Positions 41,929 through 50,580 are shown, counted from the stretch's first letter. The stretch: DNA of 64,000 bases from an uncultured Clostridia bacterium (GCA_945873955.1 CAMCFA010000001.1:310001-374000), one strand, 5' to 3'. Notes: generated from the letters alone by a model not told the origin. Program-made: numbers and translations.

Positions 41929-43596
41929 TCACGCGTTCTGCGATCTCCAGTTTTCCACCTCGCTGCGCTTTCCAAGCGAATTCAGCCACGCTTCAAACTG
42001 CACGTCAAGCTCGCCGTCCGGGCTTATTATCTTCCCGCAGAACCGCTCGAACTCCCGGAAATCCTCCGCCAGCAGCGACTTCATGTACCGCACCAGCTCG
42101 TCCGGCGAAGCGAAGCTCCTGTCCTCCACCCGAAGCAGCTTATCCCCGGACAGCGCGAAGCCGACGGTGTACCGCGCAAGCTGCACGGTGCGTTCGTCCT
42201 GCTCGCCGTATTTTACCATGTCCTCAAGGCTGCGCGCAGCCTCCGAAAGAGCCTTGTCGCCGGGGCAGGCGCTCTGCACATAAGCGGAAATGAGCTTTTT
42301 TGACAGCACCTCGCTTACGAACTCATCGGCGGTGTTGCCGCTGTTCATGCTGTCCAGAACGTAATTTCCAAGCTCCGATATGCTCTCGAATCGTCTGCCC
42401 TTCCAGCAGAACGCCTTTGTTTCCGGGTCAAGGCGGTATATCAGCTTGAAGAACGCAAGATCCGCGTCAGCGCCGCCGGACACCTCGTCCTCCGCGTCAA
42501 GGGCGTACCCGGCAAGCTCCGGGTCGTATGGCTTCAAAAAGCCCGACAGAATGCCTCTGAACACCTGCTTCTTGCCCTGCTCCCAGTTCAGCGTGAACTC
42601 CGTCACGACCTCGTGCAGGCTGGAAAGCCGCCGGTTCATGAACGTGTAAACCGGGAACGAACGCTGCGCCGGCTCTGCGCCCTCGCCGGGTATCGGCTGA
42701 ATGATCCCGCTGCACCAGTTTTCCACCTCCGCGTAGGTCCAGCGCCGGTTTGGGTTGGATTTCTTGCGGCGGTTGGTTATGTCAAAATATGTAAGCGCTG
42801 AAATGAGGTCTTTCAGCGGCTTCGGCATGTTGTCCGGCAGCGGTATGCGCTGGATCGCCGTGTACCGCGCGATCTCCTCCGCGGACATGTCGGTGTAGGG
42901 AGTTTTCCCGCAGAACAGCTCGTACAGCGTTATTCCGAAGGAGTAGTAGTCCGACTCCTCCAGAAACAGCTTTCTGAAGGTTTCCGGCGCGGAGTACTCC
43001 GGGGTCATGCCGGTGCTGGTGACTACCACGGTGCTGCCGCTGCTCTGCACAGAGCTTATGCCGAAGTCGATTATCGCGATATCGCCGCTGTCCGTCAGCA
43101 TGATGTTGGAGGGCTTTAAGTCCTTGTGGATTATACCCACGTCGTGAAGCGCCGCCAGTGCTTCGTTTATCTCCGGGATTATGCGGTCTTTCAGCTCCTC
43201 AAAGCTGAACCGTCTACCCTGCAAGGAGCCGTTGCGGTAGTACGGCAGTATCTCATACGGCAGCCCGCGGAACACGTCCGACTGATACAGCGGCGCGACG
43301 TAGGGGCAGCGCACTTCCTGCAAGGCGGCGATTACCTCGCTTTTCACGGCGATAGGACGTCGGTACAGCTTCGCCGCGAACTCCTCGCCGTCACGTTCGC
43401 AGATGTATATATCCGCCTCGCCGGCGGGCGCGGACAGCCGCTGCTTTATCACATATCCGCCGGGAAGCTCCGTACCCGGTGATATCACGGCAGCCGCCGA
43501 CAGCGCGGGATTCACCGTGGTCTGACTGCCGGAAAGGGCGGGATTTATTTCCGTTGCATTGCTCACGGCAGGGTTTATCCGTGTTTCTTCGCTCAT
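41929..43596 (-). CDS. Serine/threonine protein kinase with N-terminal TxxNPALS repeats
   Basis: 555 residues. The first 35 residues hold three repeats: TRINPAVS, TEINPALS, TTVNPALS. A Hanks-type kinase domain follows (about 43-300): AAKLYRR lysine, HKDLKPSNIML catalytic loop, IDFGISS, GMTPEYSAPE and YSFGITLYELFCG. The glycine loop is weak. No transmembrane helix, so unlike PknB/PrkC it is soluble. The C-terminal 255 residues are unrecognised. ATG at 43596 is 5 nt after GGAGG. First gene of the operon and the expected input of the circuit. Confidence 0.94.
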   Translation of the reverse strand: MSEETRINPAVSNATEINPALSGSQTTVNPALSAAAVISPGTELPGGYVIKQRLSAPAGEADIYICERDGEEFAAKLYRRPIAVKSEVIAALQEVRCPYVAPLYQSDVFRGLPYEILPYYRNGSLQGRRFSFEELKDRIIPEINEALAALHDVGIIHKDLKPSNIMLTDSGDIAIIDFGISSVQSSGSTVVVTSTGMTPEYSAPETFRKLFLEESDYYSFGITLYELFCGKTPYTDMSAEEIARYTAIQRIPLPDNMPKPLKDLISALTYFDITNRRKKSNPNRRWTYAEVENWCSGIIQPIPGEGAEPAQRSFPVYTFMNRRLSSLHEVVTEFTLNWEQGKKQVFRGILSGFLKPYDPELAGYALDAEDEVSGGADADLAFFKLIYRLDPETKAFCWKGRRFESISELGNYVLDSMNSGNTADEFVSEVLSKKLISAYVQSACPGDKALSEAARSLEDMVKYGEQDERTVQLARYTVGFALSGDKLLRVEDRSFASPDELVRYMKSLLAEDFREFERFCGKIISPDGELDVQFEAWLNSLGKRSEVENWRSQNA

Positions 43597-43630
43597 GACC
43601 GCCTCCTGCATTGTATTTTACTTCATAATA

Positions 43631-43659
43631 ATTATACCATAACCCGGTAAATTTTTCAA
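43631..43659 (-). promoter_or_regulatory. Sigma-A promoter of the kinase-phosphatase operon
   Basis: Minus strand TTGAAA, 17-nt spacer, TATAAT, 35 nt before the kinase start. No other promoter or terminator is apparent until after 35246. Confidence 0.82.
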
Positions 43660-43681
43660 GATATATTATGTAAAATCACAC

Positions 43682-43715
43682 AAAAAAGCACTGCCGTTTG
43701 AGCAAACAGCAGTGC
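43682..43715 (-). terminator. Rho-independent terminator of the SUF-GNAT operon
   Basis: Thirteen-pair stem (43688-43700 with 43703-43715, one mismatch) followed on the minus strand by TTTTTT. Confidence 0.9.
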
Positions 43716-43721
43716 AAAATG

Positions 43722-44510
43722 TCAACGCAGATTTTTTCCTCCCAGACGCACCCACAGCCGGGTCTGATAGCCCAGCTTCGCGTACCAGTCGTACACCCCG
43801 GTGTAGTGAATGAATATCCTGTCGCAGCCGCGATCCAGCAGAATCCGGGAAGCCTCCGCGACCATGGCAAGCCCTATCCCCCGCCGCCGGAATGCCGGGA
43901 CAGTCCCCACGCAGCCAATACTTCCCACCCGGGATTTTTCGTCGGAGAACAGGCAGGTCACGTCGTCCTCCACAAGGCAGAAGGACGCTATCTCCCCGCC
44001 GAAATAGGCGCAGAAGCACTCCCCCTCTCGGAAGTACTGCACCCAGTCCTCGTCTACCACGGAAACCGCAGTTTTCAGCCGCTCTGAGCCGCACGACTCC
44101 CAGCCGAAGCTCACCCCGGCGGGAGGTTGTAAGTCCAGCCGCAGTTCCTCGGCAGAGCCGCACATTTCCGCGATATTCTCGCCGAGAACGTACCCGCGCT
44201 TCTCGAAGAACGGCGCACTGGAAAGCTCTGTGCCGATAAATAGCCCGGAGTCCGCGCCGCCTATCTCCGCACAGTTAAAGCCGCTCCTGCGGATAAAGTC
44301 CTCACACTGCGCCAGAAGTCCACCGCCGATACCACGCCCACGGAATTCCGGCAGAACGCACAGCAGACGTATTTTGTTTCCCTGCACCAGCGCGAAGCCG
44401 CCCTCTGCTTCAAAAAGAGTCCCCTGCTCTATCACGGACAGCATATTGAACTGCTGCTCGGTCAGTCGGAGATTTGGAAAGCAGCGGGTGAAGATCTCGT
44501 AATATGTCAT
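43722..44510 (-). CDS. Tandem GNAT acetyltransferase
   Basis: 262 residues with two GNAT-like halves. The N-terminal half has LLCVLPEFRGRGIGGGLLAQ and the C-terminal half has GCVGTVPAFRRRGIGLAMVA, both matching the acetyl-CoA pyrophosphate loop (Q/RxxGxG/A). Between them are VVDEDWVQYFREGECF and a short linker. Substrate unknown. It lies 9 bp after the HEYGH gene and ends the SUF operon, so it may be co-expressed with Fe-S assembly. Confidence 0.9.
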   Translation of the reverse strand: MTYYEIFTRCFPNLRLTEQQFNMLSVIEQGTLFEAEGGFALVQGNKIRLLCVLPEFRGRGIGGGLLAQCEDFIRRSGFNCAEIGGADSGLFIGTELSSAPFFEKRGYVLGENIAEMCGSAEELRLDLQPPAGVSFGWESCGSERLKTAVSVVDEDWVQYFREGECFCAYFGGEIASFCLVEDDVTCLFSDEKSRVGSIGCVGTVPAFRRRGIGLAMVAEASRILLDRGCDRIFIHYTGVYDWYAKLGYQTRLWVRLGGKNLR

Positions 44511-44519
44511 AAACTGCCC

Positions 44520-44960
44520 TCACATGTCGATAAGCGCCTGCCCCATTGACGGGCATTTCGTCACCCGCTCGCCGAGGTGATTCGCCCAGCGTTCGGGGTA
44601 AAAGGAATAGTAGGACACCCTGTTCTCCCGCCGATACCTCTTGAACACCGGCAGAACCGACCACAGCATGGACGGAAGTCCGACAACAAGCAGGAAAAGC
44701 GGTCCAAGTATCATGGACTGCACCGTATGTCCGTATTCATGCACACGGATTCGCCGGTGATCGTCCGCCGGAAGCTCGTCGCTCATGAAGATGAACATTC
44801 CCAGCCCGGTGCTGTAACCGGGGTTCGCCCACTTCGTCACCACCGCGCCGTTATAGAAACTGTGCTGCCGCCGGATATTCAGCAGAAACAGCGCCAGCCC
44901 GCAAAGGTTCTGCAAAATGCCCCAAGTCCATTGTAAGATCAGATAGACCGCGGTATACAT
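44520..44960 (-). CDS. Small membrane protein with HExxH-like motif
   Basis: 146 residues: two N-terminal hydrophobic segments, then RVHEYGHTVQSMILGP, an HExxH zinc-metalloprotease-type motif next to a further hydrophobic stretch (LFLLVVGLPSMLWSVLP), and a Tyr/Trp-rich tail (YYSFYPERWANHLGE). The arrangement resembles a minimal membrane-bound metallopeptidase, but no third zinc ligand is certain. It begins 1 bp after the stop of the SmsB-like gene. Confidence 0.75.
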   Translation of the reverse strand: MYTAVYLILQWTWGILQNLCGLALFLLNIRRQHSFYNGAVVTKWANPGYSTGLGMFIFMSDELPADDHRRIRVHEYGHTVQSMILGPLFLLVVGLPSMLWSVLPVFKRYRRENRVSYYSFYPERWANHLGERVTKCPSMGQALIDM

Positions 44961-44961
44961 A

Positions 44962-45909
44962 TCACTTGAGGAATCCCTCGATTATCTTTTCCTCTGCCTG
45001 CTCGCGGGTTAGGCCCAGCGAACACAGCTTCAGAAGCTGCTCTCCGGCGATCTTGCCGATAGCCGCTTCGTGTATCAGCGCAGCGTCCACATTTGCCGCG
45101 TTGAGCGCCGGCTGAGCGTCCACCCTGCCGTTGTCCGCAAGTATCGCGTCGCAGGCAGAATGTCCGGTGCAGCGGTTGTTGCCCTCCACCACGGAATAAA
45201 ACGCCTGATGTGAGTTCCCACGCGCCACCGAGCGTGAAACAAGGTCAGCGCCGCTGTCCTCGCCGTTCAGCTTAACGTCGAACTTCGTGATTGCTTCCTC
45301 CTCGTGGTCGGTCATGATACGCTCCCGCACGATTATCTTCGCGCCCTTGTCAAGCACCGCAGAGGTGCTTCTGGTGGAGCGGTCAACGCCGCCAAGCTGT
45401 ATCGTGTCCATTTCAAGGCAGGAGTCCTCTTTAAGATAGCAGTCTGTCACCGGATCGATCTTCTTCAAGCCCTTTCCAGTGCCTGTTCCGATGTGTTTTT
45501 CCTTATAGACTACATGCGCGCCTTTTTCAAGGAAGAAACGGTGTATGCCGTTGTGCCGCGCTGTGTCCTCGCCGTCGCTGTGAACTCCGCAGCCCGCGAC
45601 AACAATTACGTCCGCGCCCTCGCCGATGTAGAAATCGTTGTAAACAAGGTCGTCCACGTCAGAATGCGTCACGCACGCCGGGATAAACACGGTTTCCCCG
45701 ACGGTATGCGGTTTCACGGTGATGTTGATCCCCGGCTTATCGGTTTTGGACTCTATTGTGATGTTCTCTGAGGACTTACGCCCGGCGCACATGCTGTCCT
45801 CGCGGATATTATACGCGCCCTTGAAGCCAGTCACAGGGTCATAATCGGAGATAACCTTCAGCATTTCCCCGGTGATATCATTGAAATTAATGTCCTTTAT
45901 GTCGCTCAT
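44962..45909 (-). CDS. SufB/SufD family Fe-S assembly scaffold (SmsB-like)
   Basis: 315 residues, far shorter than SufB (about 460), with the SufB/D beta-helix core: GVHSDGEDTARHNGIHRFFL, GADLVSRSVARGNSHQAFYS, GHSACDAIL, PALNAANVDAALIHEAAIGK. Cys residues in GHSACDA and elsewhere are candidates for cluster or sulfur handling. With the ATPase encoded just upstream it forms the minimal two-gene SUF (SmsCB) described in archaea and anaerobic bacteria. Start overlaps the ATPase stop. Confidence 0.92.
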   Translation of the reverse strand: MSDIKDINFNDITGEMLKVISDYDPVTGFKGAYNIREDSMCAGRKSSENITIESKTDKPGINITVKPHTVGETVFIPACVTHSDVDDLVYNDFYIGEGADVIVVAGCGVHSDGEDTARHNGIHRFFLEKGAHVVYKEKHIGTGTGKGLKKIDPVTDCYLKEDSCLEMDTIQLGGVDRSTRSTSAVLDKGAKIIVRERIMTDHEEEAITKFDVKLNGEDSGADLVSRSVARGNSHQAFYSVVEGNNRCTGHSACDAILADNGRVDAQPALNAANVDAALIHEAAIGKIAGEQLLKLCSLGLTREQAEEKIIEGFLK

Positions 45910-46631
45910 TGACAGCCACCTCCGTTTCTCTGCGGGCAGCGGCAGGAGAACTCTCCCTTAAGCAGCGCAGGAAGTATCTCCTCGCGGCTGCCGCTGGTGC
46001 GCACTCTGCCGTCCGCGACAACGATTATCTCGTCGGCAATGGACAGAATCCGCTCCTGATGAGAGATTATGACAAGCGAACCGCTGGTGTGGCTGCGTAT
46101 CTCCTCAAAGGTCTCCACCAGCCGCGCGAAGCTCCACAGGTCTATACCCGCCTCCGGCTCGTCGAACACCATGAGCTTTGCGTTACGCGCAAGCACAGTG
46201 GCGATCTCAATGCGCTTCGCCTCGCCGCCGGAAAGGGCTGCGCTCATCTCGCGGTCAATGTATTCCTCGGCGCACAAGCCTACCTTTCCGAGCAGTTCGC
46301 ACAGACGGTCGTGCTGGAGTTTCTCACCCGCGGCAAGTTCCAGCAGATCACGCACGGTGAGTCCCTTGAACCGCACCGGCTGCTGGAAAGCATACGCAAT
46401 GCCCAGCTTTGCACGCCCGGTGATGTCCATTCCGGTGATGTCTTCACCGTCCAGCAGTATCTTTCCGCCGGTGGGAATTTCCACCCCGGCGATCAGCTTC
46501 GCAAGAGAGGTCTTTCCGCCGCCGTTAGGTCCGGTGATGACCACAAGGCGGCTGTCCATTTTACAGCTTATTCCGTTTATTATAGGCTCCCCGTCCGGCA
46601 GCTTCCAGACGAGATCTTGTAATTCCAGCAA
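45906..46631 (-). CDS. sufC: SufC family Fe-S assembly ATPase (SmsC-like)
   Basis: 241 residues: Walker A GPNGGGKTS, signature ALSGGEAKR, Walker B LMVFDEPEAGIDLW with the SufC-typical GID, and IISHQER. It powers Fe-S cluster assembly on the SmsB-like scaffold. TTG start 9 nt after AAAGGGG. The C-terminus carries a Cys-containing tail (EFSCRCPQRNGGGCQ) that is not usual in SufC. First gene of the four-gene operon. Confidence 0.92.
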   Translation of the reverse strand: MLELQDLVWKLPDGEPIINGISCKMDSRLVVITGPNGGGKTSLAKLIAGVEIPTGGKILLDGEDITGMDITGRAKLGIAYAFQQPVRFKGLTVRDLLELAAGEKLQHDRLCELLGKVGLCAEEYIDREMSAALSGGEAKRIEIATVLARNAKLMVFDEPEAGIDLWSFARLVETFEEIRSHTSGSLVIISHQERILSIADEIIVVADGRVRTSGSREEILPALLKGEFSCRCPQRNGGGCQ

Positions 46632-46673
46632 TTGTTTCTGCCCCTTTCAAACTACATAGTATTACATTTTATT

Positions 46674-46702
46674 ATTTTATCATATATGTGGAAATATGTC
46701 AA
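46674..46702 (-). promoter_or_regulatory. Sigma-A promoter of the SUF operon
   Basis: Minus strand TTGACA, 17-nt spacer, TAAAAT, about 45 nt before the ATPase start. Confidence 0.8.
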
Positions 46703-46722
46703 GTTCTGAGGTATTATTTCAC

Positions 46723-46745
46723 AAAAAAGCCGCCACACGGGCGGC
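46723..46745 (-). terminator. Rho-independent terminator of lgt
   Basis: Stem GCCGCC/GGCGGC with short loop followed on the minus strand by TTTTTT. Confidence 0.88.
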
Positions 46746-46752
46746 TTAATTA

Positions 46753-47538
46753 TTATTCTGTTTCTTTACTTGCGCGGGGGCGCTTCATCACAAGGAACAC
46801 CACCGCAGCCGCGAACACCCCGATACTGATAAGCTGCGAGGTGGAAAGCCCAAACAGGAAGCCCCTGTAATCGTCGCCGCGCAGGAATTCCAGCGCGAAC
46901 CTCCCGACGGGATAAATCAGCAGGTACACAGCCAGCAGGCGGTTTTTCAGCCAGCCCTTTGCCAGCATGAGTGACAGCAGCCCGAACAGAGCGAATTCCA
47001 GCCCTGCCTCAAAGAGCTGCACCGGAACTCTGGGAACGCCGTTTGCGCTCTCTACAAGCGCATTGTGGAACGTGATCCCGTGCTCCCACTCCACGCCGTA
47101 GCAGCACCCGCCGAGGAAGCAGCCTATCCTGCCGAACGCATGGAACAGCGCGATCGACGGCGCTGTGCAGTCCGAGGTAAGACCATAGTCCAGCTTCTGG
47201 TGCTTCATGCAGAGATAACCGGCAAACAGCCCTCCGATAAGCCCGCCGTAGAAAACCGAGCCGCCAAAAATAAAGATCGCAGCGTCCCAGAACTCCTGAA
47301 AGCTGCCGGCGCTAAACAGTCTGCTCCAGTGCTGGATATTTGTGATACCGTAAAGCAGGTGCATACCGACAGCACAGCCTATCGCGCCGAACAGAAACAC
47401 GAAGATCATGCTGATGTCGTTGCCGCCGCGCTTCTTGTAGCGGGATATCGCAAGCGGGCAGGCGGTGAATATACCCGCAAGCGAAGTCAGCATATAGCTG
47501 CTGATGTATTTACCGAATAGTGTGAAACCGGGAAACAT
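46753..47538 (-). CDS. lgt: Prolipoprotein diacylglyceryl transferase
   Basis: 261 residues, seven membrane helices, with the Lgt signature HAFGRIGCFLGGCCYG and the late RFALEFLRGD. It attaches diacylglycerol to the lipobox Cys of preprolipoproteins at the membrane; this window alone has four such substrates (three cyclophilins and the protein at 21529). GGAGGAGTC precedes the ATG. Its own promoter is not obvious. Confidence 0.95.
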   Translation of the reverse strand: MFPGFTLFGKYISSYMLTSLAGIFTACPLAISRYKKRGGNDISMIFVFLFGAIGCAVGMHLLYGITNIQHWSRLFSAGSFQEFWDAAIFIFGGSVFYGGLIGGLFAGYLCMKHQKLDYGLTSDCTAPSIALFHAFGRIGCFLGGCCYGVEWEHGITFHNALVESANGVPRVPVQLFEAGLEFALFGLLSLMLAKGWLKNRLLAVYLLIYPVGRFALEFLRGDDYRGFLFGLSTSQLISIGVFAAAVVFLVMKRPRASKETE

Positions 47539-47555
47539 GACTCCTCCAAATATAG

Positions 47556-47581
47556 AAAAACCCCGCCCAGTACGGGCAGGG
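47556..47581 (-). terminator. Rho-independent terminator
   Basis: Stem CCCTGCCC/GGGCGGGG (one G-T pair), loop GTACT, then TTTTT on the minus strand, after the DUF4190-like gene and just before lgt. Confidence 0.85.
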
Positions 47582-47610
47582 CTTAACTTTTGATCATCAA
47601 AGGCAATAAA

Positions 47611-47913
47611 TCAATAGCTGCCTGCTGCTGCGATCATACCGCCCAGTGCGCACAGAGCACAAACTGCGCAAGCGAACATAATTACAGAGAATGCAGTGGA
47701 TACGATACCGAGAACCAGACCTGCGGTAGCAAGACCCTTCTCGTTGCCCTCAGTAGCTCCGCCTTCCTTTACCTTCTTCAGTGCGAGCGCGCCGAATACG
47801 ATACCTGCGATAGCAGCAAGCGGTGCAATGTAGTAAATGTAAGGAATGAAAGCGCCTACGATACCAACGATACCGCAAACAAGGGATATGATGGACATAT
47901 TCTTAACTGTCAT
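47611..47913 (-). CDS. DUF4190-like small membrane protein
   Basis: 100 residues with two hydrophobic hairpins (SIISLVCGIVGIVGAFIPYI and LATAGLVLGIVSTAFSVIMF) joined by a charged loop (LALKKVKEGGATEGNEKG), the DUF4190 pattern of repeated AxxSLVLGI/GLVLGI segments. ATG at 47913, 7 nt after GGAGG. Monocistronic with strong promoter and terminator. Function unknown. Confidence 0.87.
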   Translation of the reverse strand: MTVKNMSIISLVCGIVGIVGAFIPYIYYIAPLAAIAGIVFGALALKKVKEGGATEGNEKGLATAGLVLGIVSTAFSVIMFACAVCALCALGGMIAAAGSY

Positions 47914-47959
47914 AACCAAACCTCCGAAAAATTATTTTGATGTGTTTATCATCATTTGA

Positions 47960-47988
47960 ATTATAACACATTTCCTCAAATAAGTCAA
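47960..47988 (-). promoter_or_regulatory. Sigma-A promoter of the DUF4190-like gene
   Basis: Minus strand TTGACT, 17-nt spacer, TATAAT. Confidence 0.85.
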
Positions 47989-48130
47989 TAATTCTTCTAA
48001 AACCAACCTGCACAAATTTCACCCGACTGTCACGTTGGTTTTGTGAATTTTTCACAAAGCCACATTTATTAAATACCTGTGCAATAATTGCGCACCCCCG
48101 GAGTTTCCGGAACGGTCTATATTTTTTTAT

Positions 48131-49222
48131 TCAGTCTGCCGAAACGATAGTGCCACCGCCGACGACGGTATCGCCAGAATAAAGCACCACCGCCTGCCCC
48201 GCAGTTACAGCCCGCTGCGGCTGCATGAACTCCACATGCACAAGCCCGGAGCTTTCCGCCCAGACCACCGCCGGCGCTTCCCTGCCGTTGTAGCGGGTCT
48301 TTGCCGTGACCTCCACCGGGGAGGAGGGCGGCTCTGCAAAGGTTATCCAGTTGAAATCCCGCGCCATGAGCCGATTTGAATACAGCCCCTCCTCACGGGA
48401 AAGGGTGATGGTGTTGCGCTCCACGTCCTTTCCGCAGACGTACATTCTCTCGCCGAAGCCCACGCCAAGCCCCTTGCGCTGACCTATCGTGTAGCGTATC
48501 AGCCCGGAGTGCTCCCCGATAACATTGCCCTTGACGTCAAGGAAGTCCCCGTGGGGGTAGGACTTCCCCGTCCTGCGGGTGATGAACCCGGCGTAATCGC
48601 CGTCCGGGACGAAGCATATATCCTGACTGTCGTGCTTGTGCGCGTTCAGAAGCCCCAGCTTCTCCGCCAGCGCCCGTACCTCCTCCTTGCTGGAGAAATC
48701 GCCAAGCGGGAAAATGGTATGGGCAAGCTGCTCCTGCGACATGGAGTAGAGAACGTAGCTTTGGTCTTTCGGGAGGTTTTTCGCCTTTTTCAGCACCCAC
48801 CTGCCAAAGTTTTCGTCGTACTCCGTCCGCGCGTAATGCCCAGTCACGATAAGGTCACAGCCAAGCGACCTGCCCCGCCGATACAGCAGCTCGAACTTCA
48901 TGTATCGGTTGCAGTCAATGCACGGGTTGGGGGTGAGCCCCTGCTCATACGCGGAAACGAAGCGGTCAATGACCTCATGCTCGAACTCCTGCGTGAAATT
49001 GAACACATAGAACTTCATGCCCATTGAATAGGCGACGTTCCGGGCGTCCTCTGCGTCGTCGGCGGTGCAGCAAGACTTCTCGGTGCAGGGGCTGTCCTCA
49101 TTGCTGCGCAGCTTCATGGTCACGCCGATACAGTCGTAGCCCCGCTGCTTCATCAGCGCCGCTGCAACAGAACTGTCCACGCCGCCGCTCATGGCGATAA
49201 GGGCGGTCTTGTTCTCAGTCAT
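48131..49222 (-). CDS. mnmA: tRNA-specific 2-thiouridylase
   Basis: 363 residues. PP-loop AMSGGVDSSVAAALM, first catalytic Cys in NPCIDCNRYMKF, second in SQDICFVPDG, and the C-terminal beta-barrel. It thiolates U34 of tRNA-Lys, -Glu and -Gln. ATG at 49222, 7 nt after GAGG and overlapping the end of nadA by 8 bp. Grouped with nadA and an Rrf2 regulator, genes tied to iron-sulfur or sulfur supply. Confidence 0.96.
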   Translation of the reverse strand: MTENKTALIAMSGGVDSSVAAALMKQRGYDCIGVTMKLRSNEDSPCTEKSCCTADDAEDARNVAYSMGMKFYVFNFTQEFEHEVIDRFVSAYEQGLTPNPCIDCNRYMKFELLYRRGRSLGCDLIVTGHYARTEYDENFGRWVLKKAKNLPKDQSYVLYSMSQEQLAHTIFPLGDFSSKEEVRALAEKLGLLNAHKHDSQDICFVPDGDYAGFITRRTGKSYPHGDFLDVKGNVIGEHSGLIRYTIGQRKGLGVGFGERMYVCGKDVERNTITLSREEGLYSNRLMARDFNWITFAEPPSSPVEVTAKTRYNGREAPAVVWAESSGLVHVEFMQPQRAVTAGQAVVLYSGDTVVGGGTIVSAD

Positions 49223-50132
49223 TACCAAGCCTCAGCATTTCGTCAATGCAGCGCTTTGCGGCGAGCCGCTCCTGCTCCTCGATCTGTATTTCGAAGCCGT
49301 CCCTGCCCTCCAGCGTGTGGAGAACGTCCGCGATCGTCGTGACCTTCATGTTGTGGCATACGCAGTCCTTTGACAGCGGGAAAAACAGCTTTTCCGGGTG
49401 GTCAATGCCGAGGTGCTGCACAATGCTGTTCTCTGTGCCGATTATGAACTCCTTTGCGCTGCTCTTTGCCGCGTAGTCCATAATCTCAGTAGTGCTTCCT
49501 GCGAAATCCGCAAGCTCCACTATCTCCGGGCGGCACTCCGGGTGGACGAGCACCAGCGCGTTCGGGTGGAGCTTCTTTGCGGCACGTACCTCTGCTGCGG
49601 TGAGCTTCGCGTGGGTCGGGCAGCCGCCGTGAATAAGCTGTATCTCCTTTTCGGGGATCTGCTTCTTAACGTAATCGCCGAGGTTGCAGTCCGGAATGAA
49701 CAGTATCTTGTCCGCGTCCATGCGGCGGATTATCTTCACCGCAGAGGAAGATGTCACGCACACGTCGGACAGCGTTTTGAGGGCGGCGGTGGTGTTTATG
49801 TAAGCCACCACCTTGTGATCGGGGTACTGCGCCTTAAGCTGGGTAAGCATGTCCACGTCGAGCTGCTCCGCCATAGGGCAGCCGGCTTCCTCCCGCGGGA
49901 TAAGCACGCGCTTCTCCGGGGAGAGTATCTTCACGGTCTCCGCCATAAAGCGGACGCCGCACATCATCACTGTGGCATTTGGAGCTTTGGCAGCTTTCTG
50001 CGCCAGCCCGAAGGAATCGCCGACGAAATCCGCGACTTCCAGAATGTCGTGGGTCTGGTAGCAGTGCGCCAGAATACAGACGTCCTTTTCCTTTTTAAGC
50101 TCCAGTATTCTCTGCTGAATGTCCTTTGTCAT
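49215..50132 (-). CDS. nadA: Quinolinate synthase
   Basis: 305 residues. Three conserved Cys for the [4Fe-4S] cluster appear in MMCGVRFMAE, VHPECRPEI and DCVCHNMK, together with LAHCYQTHDI and VVAYINTTAALK. It condenses iminoaspartate with dihydroxyacetone phosphate to quinolinate in NAD synthesis. nadB and nadC are not in this window. It follows the Rrf2 gene by 16 bp and overlaps mnmA. Confidence 0.96.
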   Translation of the reverse strand: MTKDIQQRILELKKEKDVCILAHCYQTHDILEVADFVGDSFGLAQKAAKAPNATVMMCGVRFMAETVKILSPEKRVLIPREEAGCPMAEQLDVDMLTQLKAQYPDHKVVAYINTTAALKTLSDVCVTSSSAVKIIRRMDADKILFIPDCNLGDYVKKQIPEKEIQLIHGGCPTHAKLTAAEVRAAKKLHPNALVLVHPECRPEIVELADFAGSTTEIMDYAAKSSAKEFIIGTENSIVQHLGIDHPEKLFFPLSKDCVCHNMKVTTIADVLHTLEGRDGFEIQIEEQERLAAKRCIDEMLRLGND

Positions 50133-50148
50133 GTTCTATCCTCCGAAT

Positions 50149-50580
50149 TTATATTGAGTAATCCCCGCCGGCGCTGGCGTTGTCGATAATATCTTGCAGG
50201 GTCACGCCGTCGAGGTAGTCGGTTATCGTTTTATAAAGCCCCTCCCACACCGGGAGAGTGATACACTCGCCTGCTCTGGGACACTCGTTGACCGGGTATT
50301 GCAGGCAGCTCACCGGGCAGAGGCTGCCCTCTGTCACGCGCAGTATCTCACCGACGGTGTACTTATCCGGATTTTTCGCCAGAGCGTACCCGCCCTGATA
50401 GCCGCGGTTGGTTTTGAGCAGGTCCGCTTTGTTCAGCAGCGGGACTATCTGTTCAAGGTATTTTTTAGAAATATTCTGCCGCTCGGCAATGTCTTTCAGC
50501 GCAATGAATCCGTCTGCGCGGTGAATTGCTAGGTCAATCAGCATTCTAAGCGCATAGCGCCCTTTTGTAGAGATCTTCAT
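50149..50580 (-). CDS. Rrf2 family regulator with Cys cluster (IscR-like)
   Basis: 143 residues: winged helix (MKISTKGRYALRMLIDLAIH, IAERQNISKKYLEQIVPLL) and the Fe-S ligand loop CPVSCLQYPVNECPRAGEC with four Cys in IscR-like spacing. It probably senses Fe-S status, and by position controls itself, nadA (an Fe-S enzyme) and mnmA. AGAAAGGGG precedes the ATG. A direct repeat within its promoter spacer is the probable operator. Confidence 0.93.
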   Translation of the reverse strand: MKISTKGRYALRMLIDLAIHRADGFIALKDIAERQNISKKYLEQIVPLLNKADLLKTNRGYQGGYALAKNPDKYTVGEILRVTEGSLCPVSCLQYPVNECPRAGECITLPVWEGLYKTITDYLDGVTLQDIIDNASAGGDYSI

